NCBI GenBank assembly: GCA_002403785.1
Contig: DHIM01000006.1
Location: 1 to 14,103, forward strand
Reading direction: 5' to 3'
From: Clostridium sp. UBA4746
GTDB lineage: Bacteria; Bacillota; Clostridia; Clostridiales; Clostridiaceae
DNA: 14,103 nucleotides
This document shows, piece by piece, positions 7,702 through 14,103 of this stretch (positions within the stretch are counted from its first letter, which is position 1; each line of letters begins with the position of its first letter). The notes under the pieces were generated by a model. The model did no database searches, was not told the DNA's origin, and worked only from the letters and a program-made list of their open reading frames with translations. A program made the position numbers and the translations under genes.

Positions 7702-8631
7702 TTATAGATATTCAAATTCTACTTGTTTCTCTAACTCTATAATTGTTTTAATGTCACTTGCCTCTGTACCAGAAGTCATTACATTAGCTGCACCAGTCGC
7801 TACAGCTAATTTAACAGTTGCTTCAAAACTAAGGTCTTGAGTTATAGCAAATGCAAGAGCTGCAACCATTGAATCGCCAGCTCCCACGGTGCTTTTAACT
7901 TTTACTTTAAGACCATGCGCATATATTGAGCTCTCCTTACTTACGAAAAGTGCGCCCTCACTACCCATAGAAACCGCAACTATATTGATACCATAATCTA
8001 ATAAACTTTTTGCTACTTCTGTTGTTTCAGATATTCCATTTATTTTCTTATTAAACATACCCTCAAGCTCATCTATATTTGGTTTTATAAGATAAGGCCC
8101 TGATAAAATGCCTGACTTAAGAAGTTCACCATCTGCATCTAATATAGTCTTCGCACCTTTTTCTTTTGCCTTAGCAATCCACTCACCGTAAATTTTTTTA
8201 TCTACGTTACTAGGTACGCTTCCTGATAAAATAATAATATCCTCACTATTTACATTGCTAAATACCTTATCACTTAATTTATTTAATTCTTTTTGACTTA
8301 CCTCTGGTCCTGATTCATTTATATCTGTATTAGTATGATTGATTGGATCTACAACCTTTATATTTGTCCTAGTTTCACCTTCTGTAAATATAAAGTCATT
8401 CATAATTTTTATATCATCTAAATATTCTTTTATGAACAGCCCTGACTTTCCAGAAAGGATTCCCATTGCGCGACTTTTACCGCCCAAACTTTTTATTACT
8501 TTTGATACATTTATTCCTTTTCCACCAGCATCGAGCCTTATAGATGTAACTCTATTAACATTCCCCACCTTAAAATTATTTATTTCAATAGTCTTATCGA
8601 CTGCTGGGTTTATTGTTATAGTTGTAATCAT
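7702..8631 (-). CDS. fruK: PfkB-family hexose-phosphate kinase, 1-phosphofructokinase-like
   Basis: A 309-residue sugar kinase of the ribokinase/PfkB fold, in the 1-phosphofructokinase / tagatose-6-phosphate kinase subgroup. The subgroup opening TITINPAVDKTI is present, then the substrate motif GGKGINVSK (36-44), TRTNIKV (87-93), the KPNIDELE motif (183-190), and the C-terminal anion-hole motif VGAGDS (249-254) with catalytic base D253. The expected reaction is ATP plus fructose 1-phosphate to fructose 1,6-bisphosphate in the cytoplasm. A 6-phosphate kinase of the LacC type cannot be excluded by eye. AGAGGTG lies five bases before the ATG. The gene is 37 bases after mtlA and 23 bases before the sorE-type gene, all on one strand, so the product most likely acts on a phosphorylated intermediate made by its neighbours. 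Confidence 0.82.
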   Translation of the reverse strand: MITTITINPAVDKTIEINNFKVGNVNRVTSIRLDAGGKGINVSKVIKSLGGKSRAMGILSGKSGLFIKEYLDDIKIMNDFIFTEGETRTNIKVVDPINHTNTDINESGPEVSQKELNKLSDKVFSNVNSEDIIILSGSVPSNVDKKIYGEWIAKAKEKGAKTILDADGELLKSGILSGPYLIKPNIDELEGMFNKKINGISETTEVAKSLLDYGINIVAVSMGSEGALFVSKESSIYAHGLKVKVKSTVGAGDSMVAALAFAITQDLSFEATVKLAVATGAANVMTSGTEASDIKTIIELEKQVEFEYL

Positions 8632-8668
8632 ATTTTCACCTCTTCTAATTAAAATTTCATCTCTTGAT

Positions 8669-10588
8669 TTAATCTTCAGATTTTATTGTAAATAAATCGT
8701 AAATATATTCAACATCATCTGTACCTTTAAGCTTATTTGTAATATTATCATCTTCTCCTTCAATAGCAATGGCAATATTTGAGAGTATTTGCAAATGTTC
8801 ATCGCCAACTCCAGCAATACCAATTACTAAATAAGCTAATTCTTCCTCAAACATAATCCCCTTTGGAAATTGAAGTACTACCATCCCTGTTTTTTTAATG
8901 TTTTTCTTAGCTTCGCCAACACCATGCGGTATTGCAATTCCTTTTCCGATATAGGTTGAAAGATCATCTTCTCTTTGAATCATGGCATCTATATATTCTT
9001 CTTCTACATAGCCACTTTCAAACAATAGTCTCCCTGCCATTTTAATTGCTGTATATTTATCTGTACTTTCTAATCCTAATTTTATATTTTTCTTTTCAAG
9101 GATTTTACTCTCAGTCTTAACTTCATCTTTTGTAACACTTTTAGCTTTAGTATGAACTCCAGTATTAGTATCACCAACTGGTTTTAATCTTGCTGAAAGA
9201 ATTTCAAAAGCAGGGTTATTAAGAAAGTCTTTAACTGATATATGCTCAGCATTTGGTGCTACACCCTTTGCTCTTGCTGTTAGTGTTTCATGAGTGATAA
9301 CAATTTGAGCATCTGCTGGAATAGCTTCAATTGCGCAATTTACTACGTCAATATTATATCCTGCTTTTTTAAATTTGGTTTTTAAAGTGGTTGCTCCCAT
9401 TGCACTTGAACCCATACCAGCATCACAAGCAAATATTACTTTATTAAAAGTATCAACTTTCACTTCATTTGTTTCTTTAGTTTCTTTTTTTCCTTTAAGT
9501 CCACTAGATTTTAATTTTGCTTCTTCAAATTCATTACCTTCTACTTTTTTATTAGTACTCTTTATTATTACAGATGATACTAAGAAGGAAACCAAAGCTG
9601 CTACAAAAACACCTGCTAATATTCCAAAGTATCCACCTTTAGGAGTCATTGCTAGTATTGCAATTATACTACCAGGAGATGCCGCTGCAATTAATCCTGC
9701 CCCAAAAATCTGGAATGTGAATATTCCACTTGCTCCACCACAAATTACTGCAATTATAAGCAAGGGATTCATCAAAACATAAGGAAAATAAATTTCATGT
9801 ATTCCTCCTATAAAGTGAATTATTATTGCTCCAGGTGCTGATTCTTTAACTGCACCTTTTGCGAACATGCAATAGGCTACTAGTACTCCAAGTCCAGGAC
9901 CTGGATTTGATTCTAATAAGAAGAATATTGATTTTCCGACTGTTTTAGCCTCTTGTGCACCTATTGGTACCAAAATTCCATTACCTATTGCGTTATTTAA
10001 GAACAATATTTTTCCTGGTTCTATAAATACAGATACTAAAGGTAATAACCCTGCTTTTACTATGACTTCTACTCCGTCTTTTAGAAAACCATTTAACCCT
10101 AGGACTACTGGACCAATTCCTGAGAATGCAATCATTGTTAGCATTGCTCCAAGTATACCTGCTGAAAAATTGTTAATTAACATTTCAAAACCAGCCGGTA
10201 CTTTTCCTTCAATGGCTTTATCAAATTTCTTTATAACATAACCACCTAAAGGTCCCATTATCATTGCACCCATGAACATTGGAATATCTGCTCCTACTAT
10301 AACTCCCATAGTTGCAATAGCTCCAACCACTCCACCTCTTACTCCACCTACCATTTTACCACCAGTGTAACCTATTAGTAATGGTAAAAGATAGGTTATG
10401 ATTGGGACAACTAATTTAGCAAAATTAGAATTAGGAAGCCATCCAGTTGGTATAAATAATGCTGTAATTAACCCCCATGCTATAAATGCGCTAATATTAG
10501 GAAGTATCATTCCACTTAAAAATCGACCAAAACTCTGTACTCTTTCTTTAGCTTTTCCTTTACTTTTTGTATTCGATATATTTGTCAT
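8669..10588 (-). CDS. mtlA: PTS mannitol-type transporter, EIICBA
   Basis: A 639-residue three-domain PTS permease, almost the length of E. coli MtlA (637). It imports a hexitol and phosphorylates it, mannitol to mannitol 1-phosphate. EIIC membrane domain: about 15-345, beginning RVQSFGRFLSGMILPN, with the conserved GGIHEIYFPY at 261-270. EIIB: about 381-470, with phosphocysteine C388 in ACDAGMGSSAM. EIIA: about 497-637, with phosphohistidine H555 in GIAIPHG. The linkers at 345-380 and 470-497 are Lys/Glu/Thr-rich. Having all three domains in one chain means no separate mtlF is needed. GGAGG lies nine bases before the ATG, and the start is only 15 bases past the mtlR stop, so the two are co-transcribed. 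A glucitol or another hexitol substrate is possible, since the operon lacks mtlD. A decayed copy of residues around 315-362 lies at 13035-13187. Confidence 0.94.
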   Translation of the reverse strand: MTNISNTKSKGKAKERVQSFGRFLSGMILPNISAFIAWGLITALFIPTGWLPNSNFAKLVVPIITYLLPLLIGYTGGKMVGGVRGGVVGAIATMGVIVGADIPMFMGAMIMGPLGGYVIKKFDKAIEGKVPAGFEMLINNFSAGILGAMLTMIAFSGIGPVVLGLNGFLKDGVEVIVKAGLLPLVSVFIEPGKILFLNNAIGNGILVPIGAQEAKTVGKSIFFLLESNPGPGLGVLVAYCMFAKGAVKESAPGAIIIHFIGGIHEIYFPYVLMNPLLIIAVICGGASGIFTFQIFGAGLIAAASPGSIIAILAMTPKGGYFGILAGVFVAALVSFLVSSVIIKSTNKKVEGNEFEEAKLKSSGLKGKKETKETNEVKVDTFNKVIFACDAGMGSSAMGATTLKTKFKKAGYNIDVVNCAIEAIPADAQIVITHETLTARAKGVAPNAEHISVKDFLNNPAFEILSARLKPVGDTNTGVHTKAKSVTKDEVKTESKILEKKNIKLGLESTDKYTAIKMAGRLLFESGYVEEEYIDAMIQREDDLSTYIGKGIAIPHGVGEAKKNIKKTGMVVLQFPKGIMFEEELAYLVIGIAGVGDEHLQILSNIAIAIEGEDDNITNKLKGTDDVEYIYDLFTIKSED

Positions 10589-10603
10589 AACTTCAAACCT
10601 CCA

Positions 10604-12727
10604 TTAATTATTTACTTTTTGCTTATAAAACTCTTTTAATATATCGTTTAATTCATTAAATGCGTATTCACTTTCTCCGGCCTTTAAATATTTAATAAAG
10701 TCAATTCTTTCAATAAGCATTTTGCTTACATAACCTATAACCTCTATTTGTAATGAACTACAATCTTCTGGTGCAAGCATTATAATTCCAAGCTTAATAT
10801 TTTCTATTTTATTTTCACCATTTAAGCATTCTAATCCTTTAGATAATTTTATAGCACCAAAGTATAATTTTTGTACAACGTCTGTCCTACAATGAAGCAA
10901 TATCATTCCAAGTCCAGTTACAACTATATTACCTTTTTCTTCTCTAGTTTTTAATGCTATTCCTAATTTTTCTTGAATCTTTGAATCTCTCTCTATTATT
11001 TTACTAGCTTCTGTTATTAATTCATCTACATCGTTTACATTAGAAACTCCTTTTAAGAAAAAGTTGTCCAAAAGTTGTATTATTGCTTCACTATATATAT
11101 TTAATAAGAGTAACTTATCCTTAAATTTAATACTTTTTATTTTTTTATATGAACGCGTGATTTTTGTGTTTTTCAAATCCTTTATCTGGTTTGATATCTT
11201 ATCTTTATCTTCTTGAAACAACAATGGATTTACTCTTACTACTGGTTTGAAACATTTATCTATATTAACCGTAGATATTATGAAATCTATTTCATTTTCT
11301 CTTAGAAAGTTTTCTTCAATATGAATTGTAGATATGATATCCACAATTTGAATATTGTCATACTCACTTTCTATTCTGGTTGCTAGAAGTCTTGAAGTTC
11401 CCATACCTGTAGCACAGGCAATCGCAACTTTATATATAGGTTTAATTAGAGTTTGACTATTTTCAATTGCCGCTCCTAGATGCATAGCAATAAATGCTAT
11501 TTCAGCTTCAGGCATCTTTATTCCTATATGTTTTTCTACTACCTCTGCACATTTAGTGCTAATCTTCATTAAATCTGTATAGTTTGTCTTAATTTCTTCT
11601 AGGAGTGGATTTCTAATATCAAGGTTCATTTTTAATCTCGTTATGGCTGTTCCAAGATGATTTACTAATCCATTCAAAAAATTTTCATTATTACCAAGGA
11701 ATCTCCCTGTTTCAATTTCAGCTATCTTAATAATTTCCTTTGATAACTTTATAAGTTCAAAACTTCCTATTATCTTTTTCCCGGTTTGATCTTTATCCTT
11801 ATAATTTTTAGAACCTTTAATGTGCATTGTTATATATCCAACTTCATCCTCTGGTATCTCAATCTCGAAACATTTTGATATGTTTACAGACAAATCAGAT
11901 GCAATCAAATACTCCGCGCTTGTCTTAAGTTCTTCTAAGAACTCCTGATTAATAGTAATTTTGTCACCTTTCTTTACCCTCTCAATGGCAAGTGCAATAT
12001 GAACTATTAATCCAACAAAGGCACTATCCACTAGTTTATAGTTTCTTTCTCCCTCCATAGTCTCAACTAAAACTTCTATCTTTTTTATAGTTTCATTATC
12101 TATTAGGTTGAGAAGTCTATTACGAGAAGAAACTCCAATATCTTGATCTGCAACTACTGAATTATCTAAATTTTGTCTTATTAAACCTAATAGCTGACTT
12201 TCATTTGTATTTTCATAAATTAAACTGACCATAGCTTTTCTTATGTGATCTTCTCTTCCTTCTAGATATACCCCTAGTCCTTGTTTTCTAATTAGCTTTA
12301 AGCTGTGCTTTTTAAACCACCAATCTGTTTTCTCCAAATCATTACTTATTGTTGCCTCTGTAACTTTTAAAGTTCTAGTAAAACTATATAACTTAACTGG
12401 CTCTTGATTTTGAAGCAGTTCACTAATAATTATATTTTTTCTTTCTTGAGGCGAATAAATTGTTTCATTTTTTTCTCCATTTAGCAAATTAATAATAGAT
12501 TGTTTCTCTTCTAGAGTACCCATTACTTTAATGCCAACTCCAGTTTTTCTATCTAAGTATATTCCATTTTGTTTAAGAAATTTTTCTACCTCTGGAATTT
12601 CTCTAAGTACTGTCCTGCCACTAACATCTAAGTCTTTCGCAATACTCGAAATAGTAACATACTCATTTTCATTACATATAATTTGCAAAATATTTTTTAT
12701 GCGTAAATTAATCTTGTAACCCTTCAT
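10604..12727 (-). CDS. mtlR: MtlR-type transcriptional activator (HTH-PRD-EIIB-EIIA)
   Basis: A 707-residue PTS-controlled activator of the Bacillus MtlR / BglG-related class. Order of domains: an N-terminal winged helix-turn-helix (about 10-70), a second HTH (about 95-155), PRD1 (about 205-310) with H243 and H302, PRD2 (about 330-425) with H357 and H416, a Gat-like EIIB domain with C438 in ACATGMGTS, and a C-terminal EIIA-Mtl-like domain with H612 in GMILLHCRTD. All six phosphorylatable residues of the family are therefore intact. By analogy with B. subtilis MtlR, HPr phosphorylation of PRD2 activates it, while phosphorylation of EIIB and EIIA by the PTS without substrate holds it inactive. 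GGAGG lies six bases before the ATG. It leads the operon it presumably activates, an autoregulatory layout that differs from the mtlA-first order common elsewhere. Confidence 0.92.
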   Translation of the reverse strand: MKGYKINLRIKNILQIICNENEYVTISSIAKDLDVSGRTVLREIPEVEKFLKQNGIYLDRKTGVGIKVMGTLEEKQSIINLLNGEKNETIYSPQERKNIIISELLQNQEPVKLYSFTRTLKVTEATISNDLEKTDWWFKKHSLKLIRKQGLGVYLEGREDHIRKAMVSLIYENTNESQLLGLIRQNLDNSVVADQDIGVSSRNRLLNLIDNETIKKIEVLVETMEGERNYKLVDSAFVGLIVHIALAIERVKKGDKITINQEFLEELKTSAEYLIASDLSVNISKCFEIEIPEDEVGYITMHIKGSKNYKDKDQTGKKIIGSFELIKLSKEIIKIAEIETGRFLGNNENFLNGLVNHLGTAITRLKMNLDIRNPLLEEIKTNYTDLMKISTKCAEVVEKHIGIKMPEAEIAFIAMHLGAAIENSQTLIKPIYKVAIACATGMGTSRLLATRIESEYDNIQIVDIISTIHIEENFLRENEIDFIISTVNIDKCFKPVVRVNPLLFQEDKDKISNQIKDLKNTKITRSYKKIKSIKFKDKLLLLNIYSEAIIQLLDNFFLKGVSNVNDVDELITEASKIIERDSKIQEKLGIALKTREEKGNIVVTGLGMILLHCRTDVVQKLYFGAIKLSKGLECLNGENKIENIKLGIIMLAPEDCSSLQIEVIGYVSKMLIERIDFIKYLKAGESEYAFNELNDILKEFYKQKVNN

Positions 12728-12763
12728 AAAATTCCTCCAAATTTATTTAAAAGATTGTATCAA

Positions 12764-12832
12764 GTTACTTATGTTTGAGATTTAAGTTTTCCCTATATTT
12801 TTAATCGCATCACTGAACATCTATTAAGTAAC
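12764..12832. repeat. 8-bp inverted repeat in the mtlR leader
   Basis: GTTACTTA at 12764-12771 and TAAGTAAC at 12825-12832 are exact reverse complements 53 bases apart. They lie inside the predicted mtlR 5' untranslated leader. They could close a long RNA stem-loop or be paired protein sites. Neither matches a regulator site that I recognise. Confidence 0.35.
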
Positions 12833-12854
12833 AATTTCTTAATTACTTTACTTA

Positions 12855-12883
12855 ATTATATTCCAGTAAACAATTACATACAA
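12855..12883 (-). promoter_or_regulatory. Probable promoter of the mtlR-mtlA-kinase-sorE operon
   Basis: On the minus strand, a perfect TATAAT (12860-12855) is preceded by TTGTAT (12883-12878) with a 17-base spacer. Transcription would start near 12848, giving a leader of about 120 bases before the mtlR ATG. The weak -35 would suit an activator-dependent promoter. No clear cre site (TGNAANCGNNNNCA-like) was found by eye around it. The rest of 12884-12966 is plain AT-rich spacer. Confidence 0.5.
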
Positions 12884-13002
12884 TTCAAAGATAAATTGAT
12901 TAGTCAGTAGCTAATGATGACAATATTTAATATATAATTAATAACTAATTTAGTATTTAATTAATCTCAAACTTTTATACCATCAATACTATTTACATAT
13001 AC

Positions 13003-13027
13003 AAAAAAAACAAGCAAATTTATTTGC
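13003..13027 (-). terminator. Weak possible terminator after the SGNH gene and mtlA remnant
   Basis: On the minus strand, GCAAA-TAAA-TTTGC forms a 5-bp stem with a 4-base loop, followed by TTG and eight T residues. The stem is short but the T-tract is strong. It lies where a transcript running from the SGNH gene through the mtlA remnant would end. Confidence 0.4.
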
Positions 13028-13034
13028 ATAAATT

Positions 13035-13187
13035 CACTTACTTTTAAATTTTTTTCTTCTTCTAGTTCAATTCTGGTCTTGTTATTGGATCTTTTAATTA
13101 TTACTAATGATACTAAGGATAAAACCACAGTGTCATCAATCACACCTGCTAGTACTCCCAAGTATCAGTCTTTAGAAGATGACTTTA
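13035..13187 (-). pseudogene. Decayed fragment of an mtlA-like EIIC gene
   Basis: The minus-strand translation here reads SKD-stop-YLGVLAGV, then LVSLVIIKRSNNK and ELEEEKNLK. It aligns in frame with MtlA residues about 315-362 of the intact gene in this window (PKGGYFGILAGV, LVSSVIIKSTNKK, EFEEAKLK). By-hand DNA alignment to 9501-9649 shows long identical runs such as AATGATACTAAG-like and ACACCTGCTA blocks, at roughly 70% identity overall. A TGA replaces the GGA glycine codon, and nothing of EIIC before it or of EIIB/EIIA after it remains, so it cannot be functional. It begins only a few bases after the SGNH stop codon, on the same strand. It is either a relic of a second hexitol PTS gene or of a partial duplication followed by drift. 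An open frame at 12967-13161 covers part of it but has no ribosome binding site. Confidence 0.8.
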
Positions 13188-13190
13188 AAA

Positions 13191-13802
13191 TTAAATTGCC
13201 GCTAAATAACCGGCAATAAATGCAGCTTGTAATTTTCTAATTTCTTGTTTGAAGTGAACGTGGTCATAGTAAATATCATCACCCAAGTTGCTAGTGAAGT
13301 TATACATATCTATACAAGGTACACTATATTGATCCATTATTTTTTTTGCAGCAATGTTATATATATTGGAATCCCTACTGTATCTTAAAACTCCTTTTTC
13401 CCTTGCATTATGAATAACATCTATAACCGGTGTTGATTCAATCCATATTGTCTTATTTGCCATGTTTTTTGAGATCTCAATTATCTTAATTAAATTCTTT
13501 TTATACTCTTCCAACCTGACCTGAACTTCGTTCGATTCTCTATTTACACGGATATCATGTAGACCACAATTGATAAGCAATATATCGTATTTTATATTCT
13601 TTTTCATTTCATGTGCTAAATACTCCATAATCATTCGACTATCTCCTGCATTCGCCCCAATTGGTTTATCCAAATCTATTAACGCTTGTTCTATGCCTCT
13701 TTTTCTATCATACTCAAATTCGCTTTTTATCATTCTCTTAAGATGTGGACCATAATGTATTGATACACTATCACCTATAACGAATACTTTACGTTTTTTC
13801 AT
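13191..13802 (-). CDS. SGNH/GDSL-family hydrolase
   Basis: A 203-residue alpha/beta hydrolase of the SGNH superfamily, which covers esterases, lipases and carbohydrate acetylesterases. Block I is VIGDSVS with nucleophile S12. Block II is probably GANAGDS (49-55), whose glycine serves the oxyanion hole. Block III reads GLHD (80-83), where most members have GxND, so the usual asparagine is replaced by H82. Block V has D180 and H183 in DHVHF, completing the Ser-Asp-His triad. There is no signal peptide: the N-terminus is KKRKVFVIGD, so it should be cytoplasmic. AAGGGGG lies eight bases before the ATG. The substrate is unknown. The position beside an mtlA relic might mean it once belonged to a sugar-uptake operon, perhaps deacetylating an imported compound, but that is speculation. 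Confidence 0.85.
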   Translation of the reverse strand: MKKRKVFVIGDSVSIHYGPHLKRMIKSEFEYDRKRGIEQALIDLDKPIGANAGDSRMIMEYLAHEMKKNIKYDILLINCGLHDIRVNRESNEVQVRLEEYKKNLIKIIEISKNMANKTIWIESTPVIDVIHNAREKGVLRYSRDSNIYNIAAKKIMDQYSVPCIDMYNFTSNLGDDIYYDHVHFKQEIRKLQAAFIAGYLAAI

Positions 13803-14103
13803 TCATTATTCCCCCTTATTTACATTGTAAAATTACTTAAATTTATATTATTTTTTTATTATATATTGAATATTATTTTATATTCTTACACATAATATCA
13901 TTAATAGTTATTGACTCACAGCTAAATAGATGAGCTCATCATTAATATAGATACAGCTATAGGTTACTAACTACCATAGATATTAAATGAACTGTTTTAA
14001 ATTTAGTTTTTAGCTGTAATTATTATTTAATTCAGTTCATTTAATATTAATATTCGAAGTTTTATAATTCCATAATTCTCCATTAAAAACCATAGATTAA
14101 AAT
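13803..14103. other. Non-coding, repeat-rich region upstream of the SGNH gene
   Basis: No open frame with a ribosome binding site is visible on either strand. The region should hold the SGNH promoter; an ATTATA at 13858-13863 is a perfect minus-strand -10, but no good -35 accompanies it. It also contains a perfect 12-bp palindrome GATGAGCTCATC (13929-13940), three copies of ACAGCTA (13918-13924 and 13953-13959 direct, 14011-14017 inverted), a 15-bp inverted repeat (see 13980-14047) and a direct repeat ACCATAGAT (13973-13981 and 14089-14097). What lies beyond the window end is unknown. Confidence 0.5.
13980..14047. repeat. 15-bp perfect inverted repeat, long hairpin
   Basis: ATATTAAATGAACTG (13980-13994) and CAGTTCATTTAATAT (14033-14047) are exact reverse complements. 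After a 2x2 mismatch, a further 6 bp can pair (TTAAAT at 13997-14002 with ATTTAA at 14025-14030), leaving a loop of about 22 bases. There is no T-tract directly after the stem on either strand, so it is not a typical terminator. It could be a small non-autonomous repeat element, a structured RNA or a protein-binding site. Confidence 0.6.

Noticed and set aside
8339..8695. 118-codon plus-strand open frame across the kinase start
   Set aside because: Antisense to the kinase gene and its intergenic gap. The composition is what a reversed AT-rich gene gives.
9375..9782. 135-codon plus-strand open frame inside mtlA
   Set aside because: It lies antisense to a strongly conserved PTS gene, has no ribosome binding site of note, and resembles no protein I know.
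12967..13161. Open frame of 64 codons on the minus strand as a small gene
   Set aside because: It starts with TTG without a ribosome binding site, its N-terminal half is recognisably the end of MtlA EIIC, and homology continues upstream through a stop codon. It is treated as a pseudogene fragment.
1..14103. CRISPR array, tRNA, rRNA, defence or phage system
   Set aside because: No regularly spaced direct repeats, cloverleaf-like or rRNA sequence, nuclease, integrase or phage genes were seen on either strand.

Overview
The window is AT-rich and reads like a low-GC Firmicute, most likely Clostridium in the broad sense: strong GGAGG-type ribosome binding sites, AT-rich intergenic DNA, a Bacillus/Clostridium-type MtlR regulator and T-tract terminators. 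This is inferred from composition and protein style; no rRNA or marker gene is present. Bases 1-31 are not genomic. They match the Illumina Nextera read-2 transposase adapter, including the 19-bp Tn5 mosaic end, so the window starts at an untrimmed contig end.

Layout. 32-1171: a PAP2 membrane phosphatase on the minus strand, then a terminator. 1172-2387: an unrecognised small membrane protein and a FabG-type short-chain reductase, both minus strand. 2388-2658: a divergent intergenic region with a promoter on each strand and two palindromes at the reductase promoter. 2659-6354, plus strand: a ClC chloride/proton antiporter with a C-terminal TrkA-C/RCK-C domain, then a full-length transketolase with a TTG start. 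A 14-bp-stem bidirectional terminator (6366-6399) separates transketolase from a convergent four-gene operon. 12727-6416, minus strand: that operon, mtlR - mtlA (EIICBA) - pfkB/fruK-type kinase - sorE-type dehydrogenase. 13035-13802: an SGNH/GDSL hydrolase followed at once by a decayed fragment of a second mtlA-like gene. 13803-14103: a non-coding, repeat-rich tail with a 15-bp inverted repeat.

How the genes work together. The operon holds a complete sugar-alcohol PTS and its own PTS-controlled activator. Mannitol-1-phosphate 5-dehydrogenase (mtlD) is absent from the window; the PTS genes are instead followed by a 1-phosphofructokinase-like kinase and an L-sorbose-1-phosphate-reductase-like zinc dehydrogenase. 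SorE chemistry acts on the carbon next to the phosphate-bearing carbon. Applied to mannitol 1-phosphate, that would give fructose 1-phosphate, which a 1-phosphofructokinase turns into fructose 1,6-bisphosphate. This alternative mannitol (or related hexitol) route is the most interesting hypothesis here. It is inference from gene content and stereochemistry, not demonstrated. I see no CRISPR array, phage genes, transposase, tRNA or rRNA.
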